Assembly (NCBI GenBank): GCA_035493475.1
Contig: DATJIF010000123.1
Span: 62,001 to 126,000, forward strand
Reading direction: 5' to 3'
Length of the DNA: 64,000 nucleotides
Source: Actinospica sp035493475
GTDB taxonomy: Bacteria > Actinomycetota > Actinomycetes > Streptomycetales > Catenulisporaceae
The translations under genes and the position numbers were made by a program. The notes beneath the pieces were generated by a model. It saw only the letters and a program-made list of their open reading frames with translations, did not search any database and had not been told where the DNA came from. This document shows positions 17,068 to 25,691 of this stretch, one piece after another; positions within the stretch are counted from its first letter, which is position 1, and the number at the start of each line of letters is the position of its first letter.

Positions 17068-17905
17068 TGATGAGCACTCCGCCCAGCTTGTCGCAGCGTT
17101 CGGCCAGGTCGTGGCCGGGTCCGCGGCCGTCGGGGCGCCATTCGGTGGCGCGGACGAGGCCGGGCGGCTGAAACTCGAGGCCCTCGAACAGGGCGGCCAC
17201 GTCGTCCTGTGAGCGGGGCGTGAACTGTGCCGGGTTCTCGCCCATCGCGCCGAGCACGGCCTCGCCGATCTCGGGCGGGAACTCGAGGTGGTGGAGCGTG
17301 ACTACCAGGCTGCCCGGTGCGAGTGCCGCCATGATGTCGAGCACCGCCTGCCGCGCCCTCTTGTCGGACAGCGTGTAGTCCAGCATCCCGATCAGCATCA
17401 CGCCCATGGGCCTCGAGAAGTCGAGCAGCTCGCCCAGCCGGCGCGAGTCCAGGATCGGGGCGGGATCGCGGAATTCGCCGAGTTCGATGTGCATCGGCCC
17501 ACGTGCCCGCGCCACCAGCACGGCCCGCGCGTGCGCCGCGGTGATCGGATCGTCCGTGACGTAGACGTACGGAGCACCGGGCCGCCGCTCGTGCACGATG
17601 CCGTCGAGCGGCGTCTTGAGCGGGATCGCGCAGCCCAACTGGAGGAACTGCGTCAGCTCCGCGTCGGCGATCCAGGCGGCCGCCCGCTCCGCGTACGCCT
17701 CGGCGGCCCGGGCGCTCAGGAAGATATCGGGCCAGAGCGTGGCCAGATAGTCCACCGCCATCCGGTCGGAGACGTAGTGGTCCTTGCCGCCGATCATGTA
17801 GTCCCACATGCGAACCGGATGCGGCACATCCGTGTCGATGACAGGCGGTTCCCATCGCTGGCCGATGATCGATGCCCAAGGTCCGTCGCGTGATTCAGCA
17901 TTCAC
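17060..17905 (-). CDS. SAM-dependent methyltransferase, DUF574 / Methyltransf_19 family
   Basis: 281 residues. The family signatures are clear: IDTDVPHPVRMWDYMIGGKDHYVSDR at the N-terminus, FLQLGCAIPLKT (normally QFLDIGTGLPT) for the SAM loop, VYVTDDPITAAHARAVL as the acidic loop, GELLDFSRPMGVMLIGMLDY, and a C-terminal hallmark region with PGLVRATEWRP. These proteins are numerous in actinomycetes and usually of unknown substrate. The usual GTG of the glycine-rich SAM motif (DIGTGLP) is changed to QLGCAIP here, which could weaken cofactor binding. GTG at 17905 is the start. It is divergent from the caspase-like gene, and a 6-bp dyad lies in the gap. Confidence 0.9.
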   Translation of the reverse strand: MNAESRDGPWASIIGQRWEPPVIDTDVPHPVRMWDYMIGGKDHYVSDRMAVDYLATLWPDIFLSARAAEAYAERAAAWIADAELTQFLQLGCAIPLKTPLDGIVHERRPGAPYVYVTDDPITAAHARAVLVARARGPMHIELGEFRDPAPILDSRRLGELLDFSRPMGVMLIGMLDYTLSDKRARQAVLDIMAALAPGSLVVTLHHLEFPPEIGEAVLGAMGENPAQFTPRSQDDVAALFEGLEFQPPGLVRATEWRPDGRGPGHDLAERCDKLGGVLIKR

Positions 17906-17921
17906 GACTAGCAGCCTAGCC

Positions 17922-17936
17922 CTGACGCTCCGTCAG
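17922..17936. promoter_or_regulatory. Short dyad between methyltransferase and caspase-like genes
   Basis: CTGACG-CTC-CGTCAG is a perfect inverted repeat 17 bp upstream of the methyltransferase GTG. It may be an operator or promoter-proximal hairpin; no cognate regulator is adjacent. Confidence 0.35.
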
Positions 17937-18040
17937 TACACCGCCCACCGACAACCAAACCCCTTTTTCTGCTTCTACCGGCCCGACGAGTCCGTCATGC
18001 TGGTTGGCGGGCACTTCAGGTCCGGAGGGGATGGTGAGGC

Positions 18041-19996
18041 GTGAGCATACGTCCGGTGGATCCGGCGCGCTCCCGAATCGTGCTGCTGGGCACACCGGCG
18101 TACGGCGACGACGCGTTGCCGGACATCCCACAGGTCGCGGCGAACCTCAGCGATCTCGCGCGGGTGCTCACCGATCCGGCGCTAGGCGGCTTCGACGAGC
18201 GGCAGTGCGTGACCGTCCCGACCGGCGCGGGAGTGGAGCAGGTAGGAGATCTGCTGCACGCGGCGGCTGGCGAGGCGGAGGACCTGCTGCTGTTCTACTA
18301 CGCGGGGCACGGCGTCCTCGGGCGGTCCGGCGAGCTGTATCTGAGTCTACGCAACACCCGGCTGCGCGCCCCCGACTACAGCGCACTGCGGTTCGAGACC
18401 GTGCGTGGCACGTTCCTGGACAGCCCAGCGGCAAACCGCGTGGTGATCATCGACAGCTGCTACAGCGGACGAGCGATCGGCCCAACCCTGTCCGCGGCCG
18501 AGCAGGAGGTGCTCGGCCAACTGGAGATCACCGGCACCTACACCCTGACCTCCGCCCCGCCCAACAGCCTGGCCCTGGTGCGCGACGGGGAGCCGCACAC
18601 CGCGTTCACCGGCAGACTTCTGCACCTCCTCGAGAACGGCAGCGAGCACGCCGGAGACCTGCTCAGCCTCGGCGAGATCTACCGCCACCTGCACACCCGC
18701 CTGCGCGCCGACGGCCTGCCACTACCCCAACAACGCGGCACTGCCACGACTGACCTGCTCGGACTCGTACGCAACCCGTACCGACACCGACACCGAAGTC
18801 GTAAACCGTTGCGCGAACAGGCTTTGGCTCTCGCTGCGACAGCCGAACGCGCGGCGCGGGCGCTCCTGCCCGACGGCGACGCGAGCTGTATGGCCGACCT
18901 CGCCGCCGCTCTCGCGTCAGTGGACCCGCCGTGGGCCAGGGCTTTGGCGGATCAGGCGTGGGCGAGTGCCGGTCGCCTGGCCAATCCATCGGCACGAGGT
19001 ATGTATCAGTACCGTTGCATCAATGCCCACGTCATGCTCGACATAGACTCCGCCGCACGGTTGGCATCGGAGATCGCCGACGACTATTGGCGGGCACGCG
19101 CCCTGGTCGAGGTCGCGGAGTCTCTCGCCGTCACCGACCGGGACAGAGCCGTGTCGCTCGCCCAATCGGCCTATCGATCCGCAGCCCCGGTCCAGCACGT
19201 GGAACCGAAGGTGCAGTTAGTCGGACTAGTTGGGCGGGTCCTCGCTCGCGCGGACAGTGATCGAGCCCTCGTCTTCGCGGAATCGGCGGACCCGCCCACG
19301 GGGCGTGCTCTGGTCTACGCCGAGATAGCCCGGCAGATCAGTGACGAGCATCCGCACCGGGTGCCGGGATTGGTCAGGAAAGCCGTGCAGGCTCTGCGGT
19401 CCCTTGACGAGCAGGGCCGCCAGGACGGGCTGGTCCGGGTGGCCACGGTGATCGGCTCCGTCGCACCTGACGAGGCGGAAGGTATTCTGCGGAGCTTCTC
19501 CAGCCCTGGCTATCGAACGTACAACGCACGCTCGGAGATCGCCCGGGGTCTGGCCGCCACCGATCCCGATCGGGCCGAGACGTTCGTCGCGACAGGCGAG
19601 CTGGGCGGATACGAGTTCCGGGCCCTGGCGGCGATCGCGCGCGTCGTGGCGGCCACCGACGCGTCCCGGGCGAGTCGCCTGGCCGATCTTGCCGAGCACG
19701 CCGTCAAGCGGATCAATGTCACGCGCCGGGCCCGTCCGCTGGCCGACTTGGCGGTGCAGCTCGCGGCCGTGGACAGCGAGCGCGCCGCCCGACTGCTCAC
19801 CGAGCTCAAGCAGTTCCCACCCCAAGAGGACTACGACGCGGTGGCTATCGCCGCGCAGGTGGCGCCCTTCGACCCGGACCTGGCCATAACGCTCGCCGAC
19901 GGGATCGCGGATGTGTACCAGCGCGTCGTGGCGCTGGCTGCGGTCGTATCGGCACTGCTCACGGCCTCTGTGGACGGGGAAGGGCCTCAGTTGTGA
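18041..19996 (+). CDS. Caspase-like (peptidase C14/CHF) protein with C-terminal helical-repeat region
   Basis: 651 residues. Residues ~10-235 form a caspase-like fold: RIVLLGTPAYGDD at the start, catalytic His90 in LLFYYAGHGVLG, and catalytic Cys140 in VVIIDSCYSGRAIG. The rest, about 250-651, is helical, with repeated units ending in alternating 'A.TDPDRA', 'ADSDRALVFAES', 'VDSERAARL' motifs, each about 30-35 residues, resembling HEAT/TPR-like sensor repeats. Prokaryotic caspase homologues are often effectors of signalling or defence, activated through their C-terminal domain. No signal peptide or membrane helix is visible. GTG at 18041 follows GGAGGGG. The neighbour upstream is a divergent DUF574 methyltransferase; tsaC begins 14 bp after the stop. 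Confidence 0.85.
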   Translation: MSIRPVDPARSRIVLLGTPAYGDDALPDIPQVAANLSDLARVLTDPALGGFDERQCVTVPTGAGVEQVGDLLHAAAGEAEDLLLFYYAGHGVLGRSGELYLSLRNTRLRAPDYSALRFETVRGTFLDSPAANRVVIIDSCYSGRAIGPTLSAAEQEVLGQLEITGTYTLTSAPPNSLALVRDGEPHTAFTGRLLHLLENGSEHAGDLLSLGEIYRHLHTRLRADGLPLPQQRGTATTDLLGLVRNPYRHRHRSRKPLREQALALAATAERAARALLPDGDASCMADLAAALASVDPPWARALADQAWASAGRLANPSARGMYQYRCINAHVMLDIDSAARLASEIADDYWRARALVEVAESLAVTDRDRAVSLAQSAYRSAAPVQHVEPKVQLVGLVGRVLARADSDRALVFAESADPPTGRALVYAEIARQISDEHPHRVPGLVRKAVQALRSLDEQGRQDGLVRVATVIGSVAPDEAEGILRSFSSPGYRTYNARSEIARGLAATDPDRAETFVATGELGGYEFRALAAIARVVAATDASRASRLADLAEHAVKRINVTRRARPLADLAVQLAAVDSERAARLLTELKQFPPQEDYDAVAIAAQVAPFDPDLAITLADGIADVYQRVVALAAVVSALLTASVDGEGPQL

Positions 19997-20009
19997 GAAA
20001 ATCGCGCGG

Positions 20010-20987
20010 GTGAGGGTAACGACTGGTGACATCGAGAAAGCGGTCCGCGTGCTGGGGGACGGCGGGCTGGTGGCCGTGCCCACCGAGACCGTCTACGGCC
20101 TGGGCGCCGACGCCGAGAATCCCGCCGCCCTCGCTCGGATCTTCCAGGCCAAGGGGCGTCCGCCGACGCATCCGCTGATCGTGCACATCGGCGGGGCGCA
20201 GCAGCTCGACGAGTGGGTCGAGGACGTGCCGGAGGCCGCGCGCGTGCTGGCCGAACGCTTCTGGCCCGGGCCTTTGACGCTGGTTCTGCGGCGTAGCGAG
20301 CGGGTGCCGTTGGAGGCGACCGGAGGGCTGGAGACCGTGGCCGTGCGGGTGCCCGCGCATCCGGTCGCGCTGGAACTGCTCGCGGCCTTCGGCGGCGCGA
20401 TCGCCGCTCCGTCCGCGAACCGCTTCGGCTCGGTCAGCCCGACGACCGCCGACCACGTGCGCACGGAGCTCGGGGACGCCGTGGACCTCATCCTCGACGG
20501 TGGCCCGTGCCAGGTCGGCCTCGAATCCACGATCGTCGACGTCAGCGGCGCGAGCCCGAGCGTGCTGCGGCCCGGGGGCATCACGCGTGAGCAGCTTGAG
20601 GAGGCCCTCGGGCACCCGCTCGCGCTCGATGCCGACAGCCCCGTCCGCGTCCCGGGTCAGCATCCCTCGCACTACGCCCCGAACGCGCACGTCATCCTGG
20701 TCGAGCCCGAGAGCATTCCGGCCGAGGTACGGCTTGCTCAGGAGCAGGGTCGCCGAGTGGGGGTCTTCCTGCCGCCGTCCCTGGCCGATGCCCAGGTCAC
20801 CGCGCACGCGATCGCGCCGGTTCCGGCATCGATGGACGTGTACGGTCGCGAGCTCTACAACATGCTGCGCGACCTCGACGCGCAGGGCTGCGACCTGATC
20901 ATCGCGTCACTGCCGGCTGAGCACGACCTGGGGCTGGCGATCGCGAACAGGCTCCGCCGCGCCGCCGGACCCCGTCAGGCCGAATGA
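20010..20987 (+). CDS. tsaC: L-threonylcarbamoyladenylate synthase (Sua5/TsaC)
   Basis: 325 residues, the length of the two-domain Sua5 form. The YrdC domain has VPTETVYGLGADA, FQAKGRPPTHPLIVH, ERFWPGPLTLVL, APSANRFGSVSPT and LESTIVDVS, which bind threonine, bicarbonate and ATP to make threonylcarbamoyl-AMP for t6A37 in tRNA. The C-terminal ~110 residues, after GQHPSHYAPN, are the Sua5 domain. GTG at 20010 is chosen because YrdC begins within ten residues. The adjacent stop overlaps the LacI gene by 4 bp (ATGA), so the two are coupled, although their roles appear unrelated. Confidence 0.95.
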   Translation: MRVTTGDIEKAVRVLGDGGLVAVPTETVYGLGADAENPAALARIFQAKGRPPTHPLIVHIGGAQQLDEWVEDVPEAARVLAERFWPGPLTLVLRRSERVPLEATGGLETVAVRVPAHPVALELLAAFGGAIAAPSANRFGSVSPTTADHVRTELGDAVDLILDGGPCQVGLESTIVDVSGASPSVLRPGGITREQLEEALGHPLALDADSPVRVPGQHPSHYAPNAHVILVEPESIPAEVRLAQEQGRRVGVFLPPSLADAQVTAHAIAPVPASMDVYGRELYNMLRDLDAQGCDLIIASLPAEHDLGLAIANRLRRAAGPRQAE

Positions 20988-22006
20988 CCGCCACCTCGCC
21001 CGCTGCTGGTTCCGGCCGCCGTCCCACGAGCCAGGACGTGGCGCGGCTGGCCGGGCTCTCGCGGTCGGCGGTCAGCCAGATCCTGAACGGCAACGGCGAG
21101 CGGTTCGCCCGGGAGACGCGGGATCGGGTCACGGCGGCGGCCGCGAGCCTGGGGTATCGGCCGTCGCGGGCCGGGCGGGCGCTGGTGAGCGGGCTGAGCG
21201 ACATCATCGTGCTCGCGGTGCCGAACGTGAGCTTCGGCCGGCATCTGCAGGACGCGGTGGATCAGATCGCGAACAGCTCGGCGGCGATCGGCAAGAGCGT
21301 CGTCGTGCGGTATCTCGGCGAGGATCCGGCCGCCTCGCTCACCGCCGTGCTCGATCTGCGGCCGGCGGCGGTGATCGATTTCGCAGCTTTCGGGACCGAG
21401 GAGCGGGAGGCGATCCGCGCGGCCGGGGTACGCCTCGTGCCCGACGTGTCCGAGGACGTGCGCGCCGCGTTCGTGGACCCGAACCTCGTGATCGGCCGCC
21501 TCCAGGCCGAGGAACTGCTGCGTTCCCCGGAACGGCGGCTGATCTATGCCGCGATGCTCGACGAGCGCAGCGACGTGTTCGGTCCGGCCCGCGCGCAGGG
21601 TGCTGCCGAGGCGGCCCGCGCTGCCGGATGCGCGGAGCCGACGATCGTGCACATTCCGCTGCGACTCGAAGCCGCGATCGAGATTCTGGCGCCCGTGTTC
21701 GCCGATGCGGGGCGCACGTCGTTCGGCGTGTGCTGCTTCAACGATGACGTGGCGATCGCGGTGCTCGCTGTGGCGCGGCACCTGGGGCTGAGCGTGCCCG
21801 AGCAGGTCGCGGTCGTGGGCGTGGACCGGACGGCGGTGGGACAGTTGGTCACGCCGAGGCTTACGACTGTCGATGTCGACTTGGCGGCCGTGATCCGGTT
21901 GTTGACCGGGGACGGCGCCGGACTGCGGGGCGGGGGCGCCATCGCTCGCGCCGGGCTGCCGGACCTCGAATCCTTCGTGTCCCTCGTGCCCGGAGAAACT
22001 TCCTAG
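20984..22006 (+). CDS. LacI-family transcriptional regulator
   Basis: 340 residues. The HTH reads TSQDVARLAGLSRSAVSQILNGNGERFARETRDRVTAAAASLGYRPSRAGRALVSG, the LacI consensus including the hinge helix. The periplasmic-binding-like core follows with CFNDDVAIAVLAVARHLGLSVPEQVAVVGVDRTAVGQLVTPRLTTV, although it is shorter than usual. It overlaps tsaC by 4 bp (ATGA) and sits 80 bp upstream of a GH3 gene. The perfect dyad CGATAA-T-TTATCG at 22065-22077 in front of GH3 is the likely operator, so this regulator would control beta-glycoside use. Confidence 0.93.
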   Translation: MTATSPAAGSGRRPTSQDVARLAGLSRSAVSQILNGNGERFARETRDRVTAAAASLGYRPSRAGRALVSGLSDIIVLAVPNVSFGRHLQDAVDQIANSSAAIGKSVVVRYLGEDPAASLTAVLDLRPAAVIDFAAFGTEEREAIRAAGVRLVPDVSEDVRAAFVDPNLVIGRLQAEELLRSPERRLIYAAMLDERSDVFGPARAQGAAEAARAAGCAEPTIVHIPLRLEAAIEILAPVFADAGRTSFGVCCFNDDVAIAVLAVARHLGLSVPEQVAVVGVDRTAVGQLVTPRLTTVDVDLAAVIRLLTGDGAGLRGGGAIARAGLPDLESFVSLVPGETS

Positions 22007-22049
22007 CGACAGTGTCTCGGCTGGCCAGTCTTTATAATCTGGCGGCTCA

Positions 22050-22078
22050 TTGACACGTGACACCCGATAATTTATCGT
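22050..22078 (+). promoter_or_regulatory. GH3 promoter with overlapping LacI-type operator
   Basis: -35 TTGACA (22050-22055), a 17-nt spacer and -10 TATCGT (22073-22078). A perfect dyad, CGATAA-T-TTATCG, lies at 22065-22077 and overlaps the -10 box. Transcription would start about 22085-22087, at the ATG itself, so the message is probably leaderless. Confidence 0.65.
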
Positions 22079-22086
22079 GCTGCGTC

Positions 22087-24270
22087 ATGGCCACCTCTCA
22101 GCACATCGAGCAGCCGTCCGACGATGTGTTCGGCGCTCAGGTCGAGGCCGTCCGCGCGGGTCGCGCGTCGGCTCGGGACGCGGCGGCACTGCTGGTCGCG
22201 CGATTGGCGGACGACGAGCTGCTGTGGCTGCTCGACGGGGACGTGTCGGTCCGCAAGGGCGCGCCGGAGATGGGCAAGCGGTACAACGCGGTGCCGATCG
22301 AAGCGGGGCGGCTGGAGCGCTGGGGCATCCCGGGGATCCGCTTCACGGACGGACCGCGCGGCATCGCGGTGGGCAACTCGACCGCCTTCCCGGTCTCGAT
22401 CGCCCGCGCCGCCGCGTTCGACACGGAGCTCGAGCGGCGGATCGGCGCGGCGGTCGGAGCCGAGGGCCGGGCGGCGGGCGCGAACCTGTTCGCCGGGGTG
22501 TGCGTGAACGTGCCGCCGTTCCCGGGCTGGGGCCGATCGCAGGAGTCGTATGGCGAGGACCCGGTGCTGACCGGGGCGATGGGCGCGGCGCTGGCCCGCG
22601 GAGTAGAGCCGTGGATGATGACCTGCGTCAAGCACTTCGCGCTCAACTCGATGGAAGAGGCTAGATTCACCGTCGATGTGCACGTGGCCGAGGACGTGCT
22701 GCACGAGGTCTACCTCCCGCACTTCCGGACCGTCGTCGAGGCGGGCGTGGACTCGGTGATGACCTCGTACAACGCGGTCAATGGCGAGTGGGCCGGGGAC
22801 AACAGACCACTGATGACCGGGGTCCTGCGGGAGACCTGGGGCTTCGACGGATTCACGATGACCGACTTCGTGTTCGGGCTGCGCAAGCCGATCGAGTCGG
22901 TCGGCGCCGGACAGGACCTGGAGATGCCGTTCCGGCAGCAGCGTGCAGCCACCCTGCCGCGCGCCCTGCGGTCAGGCCAGCTTGACCGCGCCGACGTCGA
23001 AGCCGCCGCGATCAGGATCCTGGCCACTCAGTTGCGCTACGCGGTGCGCGCACAGCCGGATCCGGAACCCGACATCGTGGCCTGCGATGCGCATCGGGAA
23101 CTCGCGTACGAGGCGGCCGTCCGCGGCAGTGTGCTGCTACGCAACGAGCCGGTCGGGGATGCTCCGCTGCTTCCGCTCGATGTCGCCGCGCCGGGGAAGG
23201 TCCTGGTCTGCGGCGCGCTCGCGGATCAGCCGAACCTCGGTGACAACGGCTCGTCCCGGGTACGTCCGCCGTCGACTGTCACCATCCTGGACGGCCTGCG
23301 CACACGGCTCGGTGACCGGCTCGTGCACATCGATGGAGGTACGGACGAGGCAGCGTCCGCCGCGCGTGACGTCGCGGCGGCCATCGTCGTCGCCGGGCTC
23401 GGCGCCGAGGATGAAGGCGAGGCGGTCAGCGGTCTCGACGTGGACACGCTCACGCTGCTCGGCGGCCCGCTGAAGTGGCGTCCGGTCGCCGCGGCCCTCG
23501 CCCGAATCGGCGCCCGCAAGGCGCGCAACGCCGGATTCACCGGAGGCGACCGCCGCGACCTGCATCTGAAGCCCGAGGACGTCGCCCTGATCGAGGCGGT
23601 CAGCGCGGCGAATCAGCACACGATCGTGATCCTGGTCGGCGGCGGCACGATCATGACAGACCCCTGGGACCAGCACGTCGCCGCGATCCTGCTCGCCTGG
23701 TATCCGGGCTTGGAGGGCGGACGCGCGGTCGCCGACATCGTGTTCGGCGACGTGGAGCCCGGCGGACGGCTGCCCGTGGCCGTTCCGCGTCGTCGCGAGG
23801 ACCTGCCCGTCGTGGACTGGAACGCCCGTCGGGTGAACTACCCGCGCTGGTTCGGTCAGCGCAAACTCGACCGCGATGGCGTCGCTGCCGCCTACCCCTT
23901 CGGCCACGGACTTGGCTACACGAGCTTCCGCATCGACTCGATCTCCGTCGAAACAGGGGACGACGAGACCTTCACGGCGACCGTCGGCGTCACCAACACC
24001 GGGCACCGGCGCGGCCGCCACGTCGTGCAGCTGTACGCGACCCAATCGCAGAACCCGGAGTTGCCCGGCCGCGTGCTCGCCGGGTTCAGCCCGATCGAGT
24101 TGGACGCCGGGCAAAGCGGCTCGATCACCATCGAAGGCACGCTCCGATCCCTGCAGACCTGGGCCGACCACGGATTCACCACGGCCGTCGAGGCTGCCGC
24201 GGTCACGATCGAGGCCGCCTCGTACTCCGGCGATTCGCACGCGATCACAGCGCGAATTCCCCAGCACTGA
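22087..24270 (+). CDS. Glycoside hydrolase family 3 (beta-glucosidase-like)
   Basis: 727 residues. The GH3 catalytic (alpha/beta)8 domain has FTDGPRGIAVG, VNVPPFPGWGRSQESYGEDPVLTG, VKHFALNSMEEAR and the nucleophile loop GFDGFTMTDF, with catalytic Asp260. The second domain follows (GDNGSSRV, GAEDEGE region), and the end is a fibronectin-III-like domain with YPFGHGLGYTSF and VTNTGHRRGRHVVQLYAT. No signal peptide, so cytoplasmic. ATG at 22087 is preferred to an upstream in-frame GTG at 22057, which would lie inside the promoter. It is probably controlled by the LacI protein upstream and co-transcribed with the SDR gene 12 bp downstream. Sugar specificity unknown. Confidence 0.92.
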   Translation: MATSQHIEQPSDDVFGAQVEAVRAGRASARDAAALLVARLADDELLWLLDGDVSVRKGAPEMGKRYNAVPIEAGRLERWGIPGIRFTDGPRGIAVGNSTAFPVSIARAAAFDTELERRIGAAVGAEGRAAGANLFAGVCVNVPPFPGWGRSQESYGEDPVLTGAMGAALARGVEPWMMTCVKHFALNSMEEARFTVDVHVAEDVLHEVYLPHFRTVVEAGVDSVMTSYNAVNGEWAGDNRPLMTGVLRETWGFDGFTMTDFVFGLRKPIESVGAGQDLEMPFRQQRAATLPRALRSGQLDRADVEAAAIRILATQLRYAVRAQPDPEPDIVACDAHRELAYEAAVRGSVLLRNEPVGDAPLLPLDVAAPGKVLVCGALADQPNLGDNGSSRVRPPSTVTILDGLRTRLGDRLVHIDGGTDEAASAARDVAAAIVVAGLGAEDEGEAVSGLDVDTLTLLGGPLKWRPVAAALARIGARKARNAGFTGGDRRDLHLKPEDVALIEAVSAANQHTIVILVGGGTIMTDPWDQHVAAILLAWYPGLEGGRAVADIVFGDVEPGGRLPVAVPRRREDLPVVDWNARRVNYPRWFGQRKLDRDGVAAAYPFGHGLGYTSFRIDSISVETGDDETFTATVGVTNTGHRRGRHVVQLYATQSQNPELPGRVLAGFSPIELDAGQSGSITIEGTLRSLQTWADHGFTTAVEAAAVTIEAASYSGDSHAITARIPQH

Positions 24271-24282
24271 AAGAGGAAATCC

Positions 24283-24930
24283 ATGCACATCCCCGACAGG
24301 GTCTTCGTGGTCACCGGCGGAGGCAACGGCATCGGGCGTGAAGTCGTACTCGAACTCATCCGCCGGGGCGCCCGGGTCGCGGCTCTCGACATCAGCGGCA
24401 TAATCCACCGCTTCGCGCCCGTCGCCGACCTGGCCATCGAGGAGATCGAACGCGTCGTCGGCATCAACTTCCTCGGCACGCTCTACATGGACAAGGCGTT
24501 CCTGCCGCACCTGCTCAAGCGCCCCGAGGCGAGCCTGCTCAACGTCGCCAGCATGGGCAGCCTCGTCCCCTTCCCCGGCCAGGGCGCGTACGGCGCGAGC
24601 AAGGGTGCCGTCAAGCTGCTGACCGAGACCCTCTATGCGGAACTGCGCACTACGAACGTCGCGGTCACCGTCGTCTTCCCCGGCGGCATCGGCACGAACA
24701 TCACCGAGAACTCCGGTGTCGACGCCCCGAAGCTCGCCGGCTCCGGCAAGGCCCCCAAGCTCACGTCCCCCGACGCCGCGGCCCGGCGGATCGTGGGCGC
24801 CGTGGAGAAGGGCACCTTCCGCGTGCTGATCGGCCGCGACGCGAAGGCCCTCGACACGTTCGCCCGCGTCGCCCCCACCCGCTCGGTCAAGACGGTCGGC
24901 ACTCTGATGAAGAAGCTTCTCTCCGTCTGA
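24283..24930 (+). CDS. Short-chain dehydrogenase with an internal in-frame deletion
   Basis: 215 residues, about 50 shorter than related SDRs. The cofactor loop TGGGNGIG (residues 11-18) and the active-site YGASKGA are present, as is the later segment AYGASKGAVKLLTETLYAEL and PGGIGTNIT. But residue 38 (ALDIS) runs straight into GIIHRFAPVADLAIEEIERVVGINFLG, a motif that in homologues comes after the conserved NNAG at about residue 90. The ~50 residues with the acidic end of the cofactor fold and NNAG are missing, so NAD(P) binding is doubtful. AAAGAGGAAA precedes the ATG. It follows GH3 by 12 bp and is likely the last gene of that operon. Confidence 0.8.
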   Translation: MHIPDRVFVVTGGGNGIGREVVLELIRRGARVAALDISGIIHRFAPVADLAIEEIERVVGINFLGTLYMDKAFLPHLLKRPEASLLNVASMGSLVPFPGQGAYGASKGAVKLLTETLYAELRTTNVAVTVVFPGGIGTNITENSGVDAPKLAGSGKAPKLTSPDAAARRIVGAVEKGTFRVLIGRDAKALDTFARVAPTRSVKTVGTLMKKLLSV

Positions 24931-24951
24931 GGGCACTGTCGCGAGGGGCTG

Positions 24952-25191
24952 CTAGAGGGCATCGCCGGCGGTGCCCTCGTCTTCGTCCTCGGCCTCCCAG
25001 CGCAGCAGGTCGCCCGGCTGGCATTCGAGGACTTCGCAGAGCGCTGCGAGGGTGGTGAAGCGCACCGCCTTGGCGCGGCCGTTCTTGAGCACGGCGAGGT
25101 TGGCGGGCGTGATCCCGACGCGGTCCGCGAGTTCGCCAACGGACATCTTTCGCCGGGCCAGCATCACGTCGATGTCGACGGCGATCGGCAT
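24952..25191 (-). CDS. Small XRE/Cro-type regulator (YozG-like)
   Basis: 79 residues, almost all HTH: MLARRKMSVGELADRVGITPANLAVLKNGRAKAVRFTTLAALCEVLECQPGDLLRW, the YozG-type XRE fold with an acidic tail. It shares one base with the preceding membrane gene (TGATG), so the two are translationally coupled. Pairs of DUF2975 membrane protein and YozG regulator are common in Gram-positive bacteria; the regulator usually controls its own operon. Confidence 0.9.
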   Translation of the reverse strand: MPIAVDIDVMLARRKMSVGELADRVGITPANLAVLKNGRAKAVRFTTLAALCEVLECQPGDLLRWEAEDEDEGTAGDAL

Positions 25192-25691
25192 CAGATGACC
25201 TCGTCCAGCTCAGCCCGCAGCTGCGTCGCCTCGACGTCTCGTGCGACGGCTTGGGCGAGCAGCATCCGGAGCACGAGCACGATGAGGGCGACTCCGAGGA
25301 TGGCCAGGCCGATTCCGAACATGATGCCGGTGACGCCCGGGTCTGCGCGTTGGCCGGGCGCGTTGATGGCCGTGACCGCGAACCACACGAGGGCTGCGGC
25401 CACGATCGCGCCGATCACGATGTCCACGTAGCGGAAGGCGGCGTGCGAGAACACGGTTCCGCGACGCACCATCGTCACCAGCCGCCACACGCACACCACG
25501 GCGACCTCGACCGACGCCATTCCGAGGATCGTGACCACGCGCAGCGGCGTGAGCGGGAGCGATCCGTCGACCGGCTTGGTGGCCAACGCCCACACCATCA
25601 ACACCTGCACCAGGCACGTGCCGACGAATACCACGGCGAGCACGGCGCGCAGCGCGCCCACAGCTAGCTTTCCCATGTCCCAGCTTCCCAT
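25191..25691 (-). CDS. DUF2975-type membrane protein
   Basis: About 166 residues (161 from ATG at 25676) with four hydrophobic helices: residues ~8-30, 45-65, 82-105 and 118-145. This fits the DUF2975 family, which has four helices and a partner XRE protein. Its function is unknown; it may sense membrane state. It is coupled to the XRE gene by TGATG. The upstream start at 25691 sits within a 12-bp dyad, so the ATG at 25676 may be used instead. Confidence 0.75.
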   Translation of the reverse strand: MGSWDMGKLAVGALRAVLAVVFVGTCLVQVLMVWALATKPVDGSLPLTPLRVVTILGMASVEVAVVCVWRLVTMVRRGTVFSHAAFRYVDIVIGAIVAAALVWFAVTAINAPGQRADPGVTGIMFGIGLAILGVALIVLVLRMLLAQAVARDVEATQLRAELDEVI

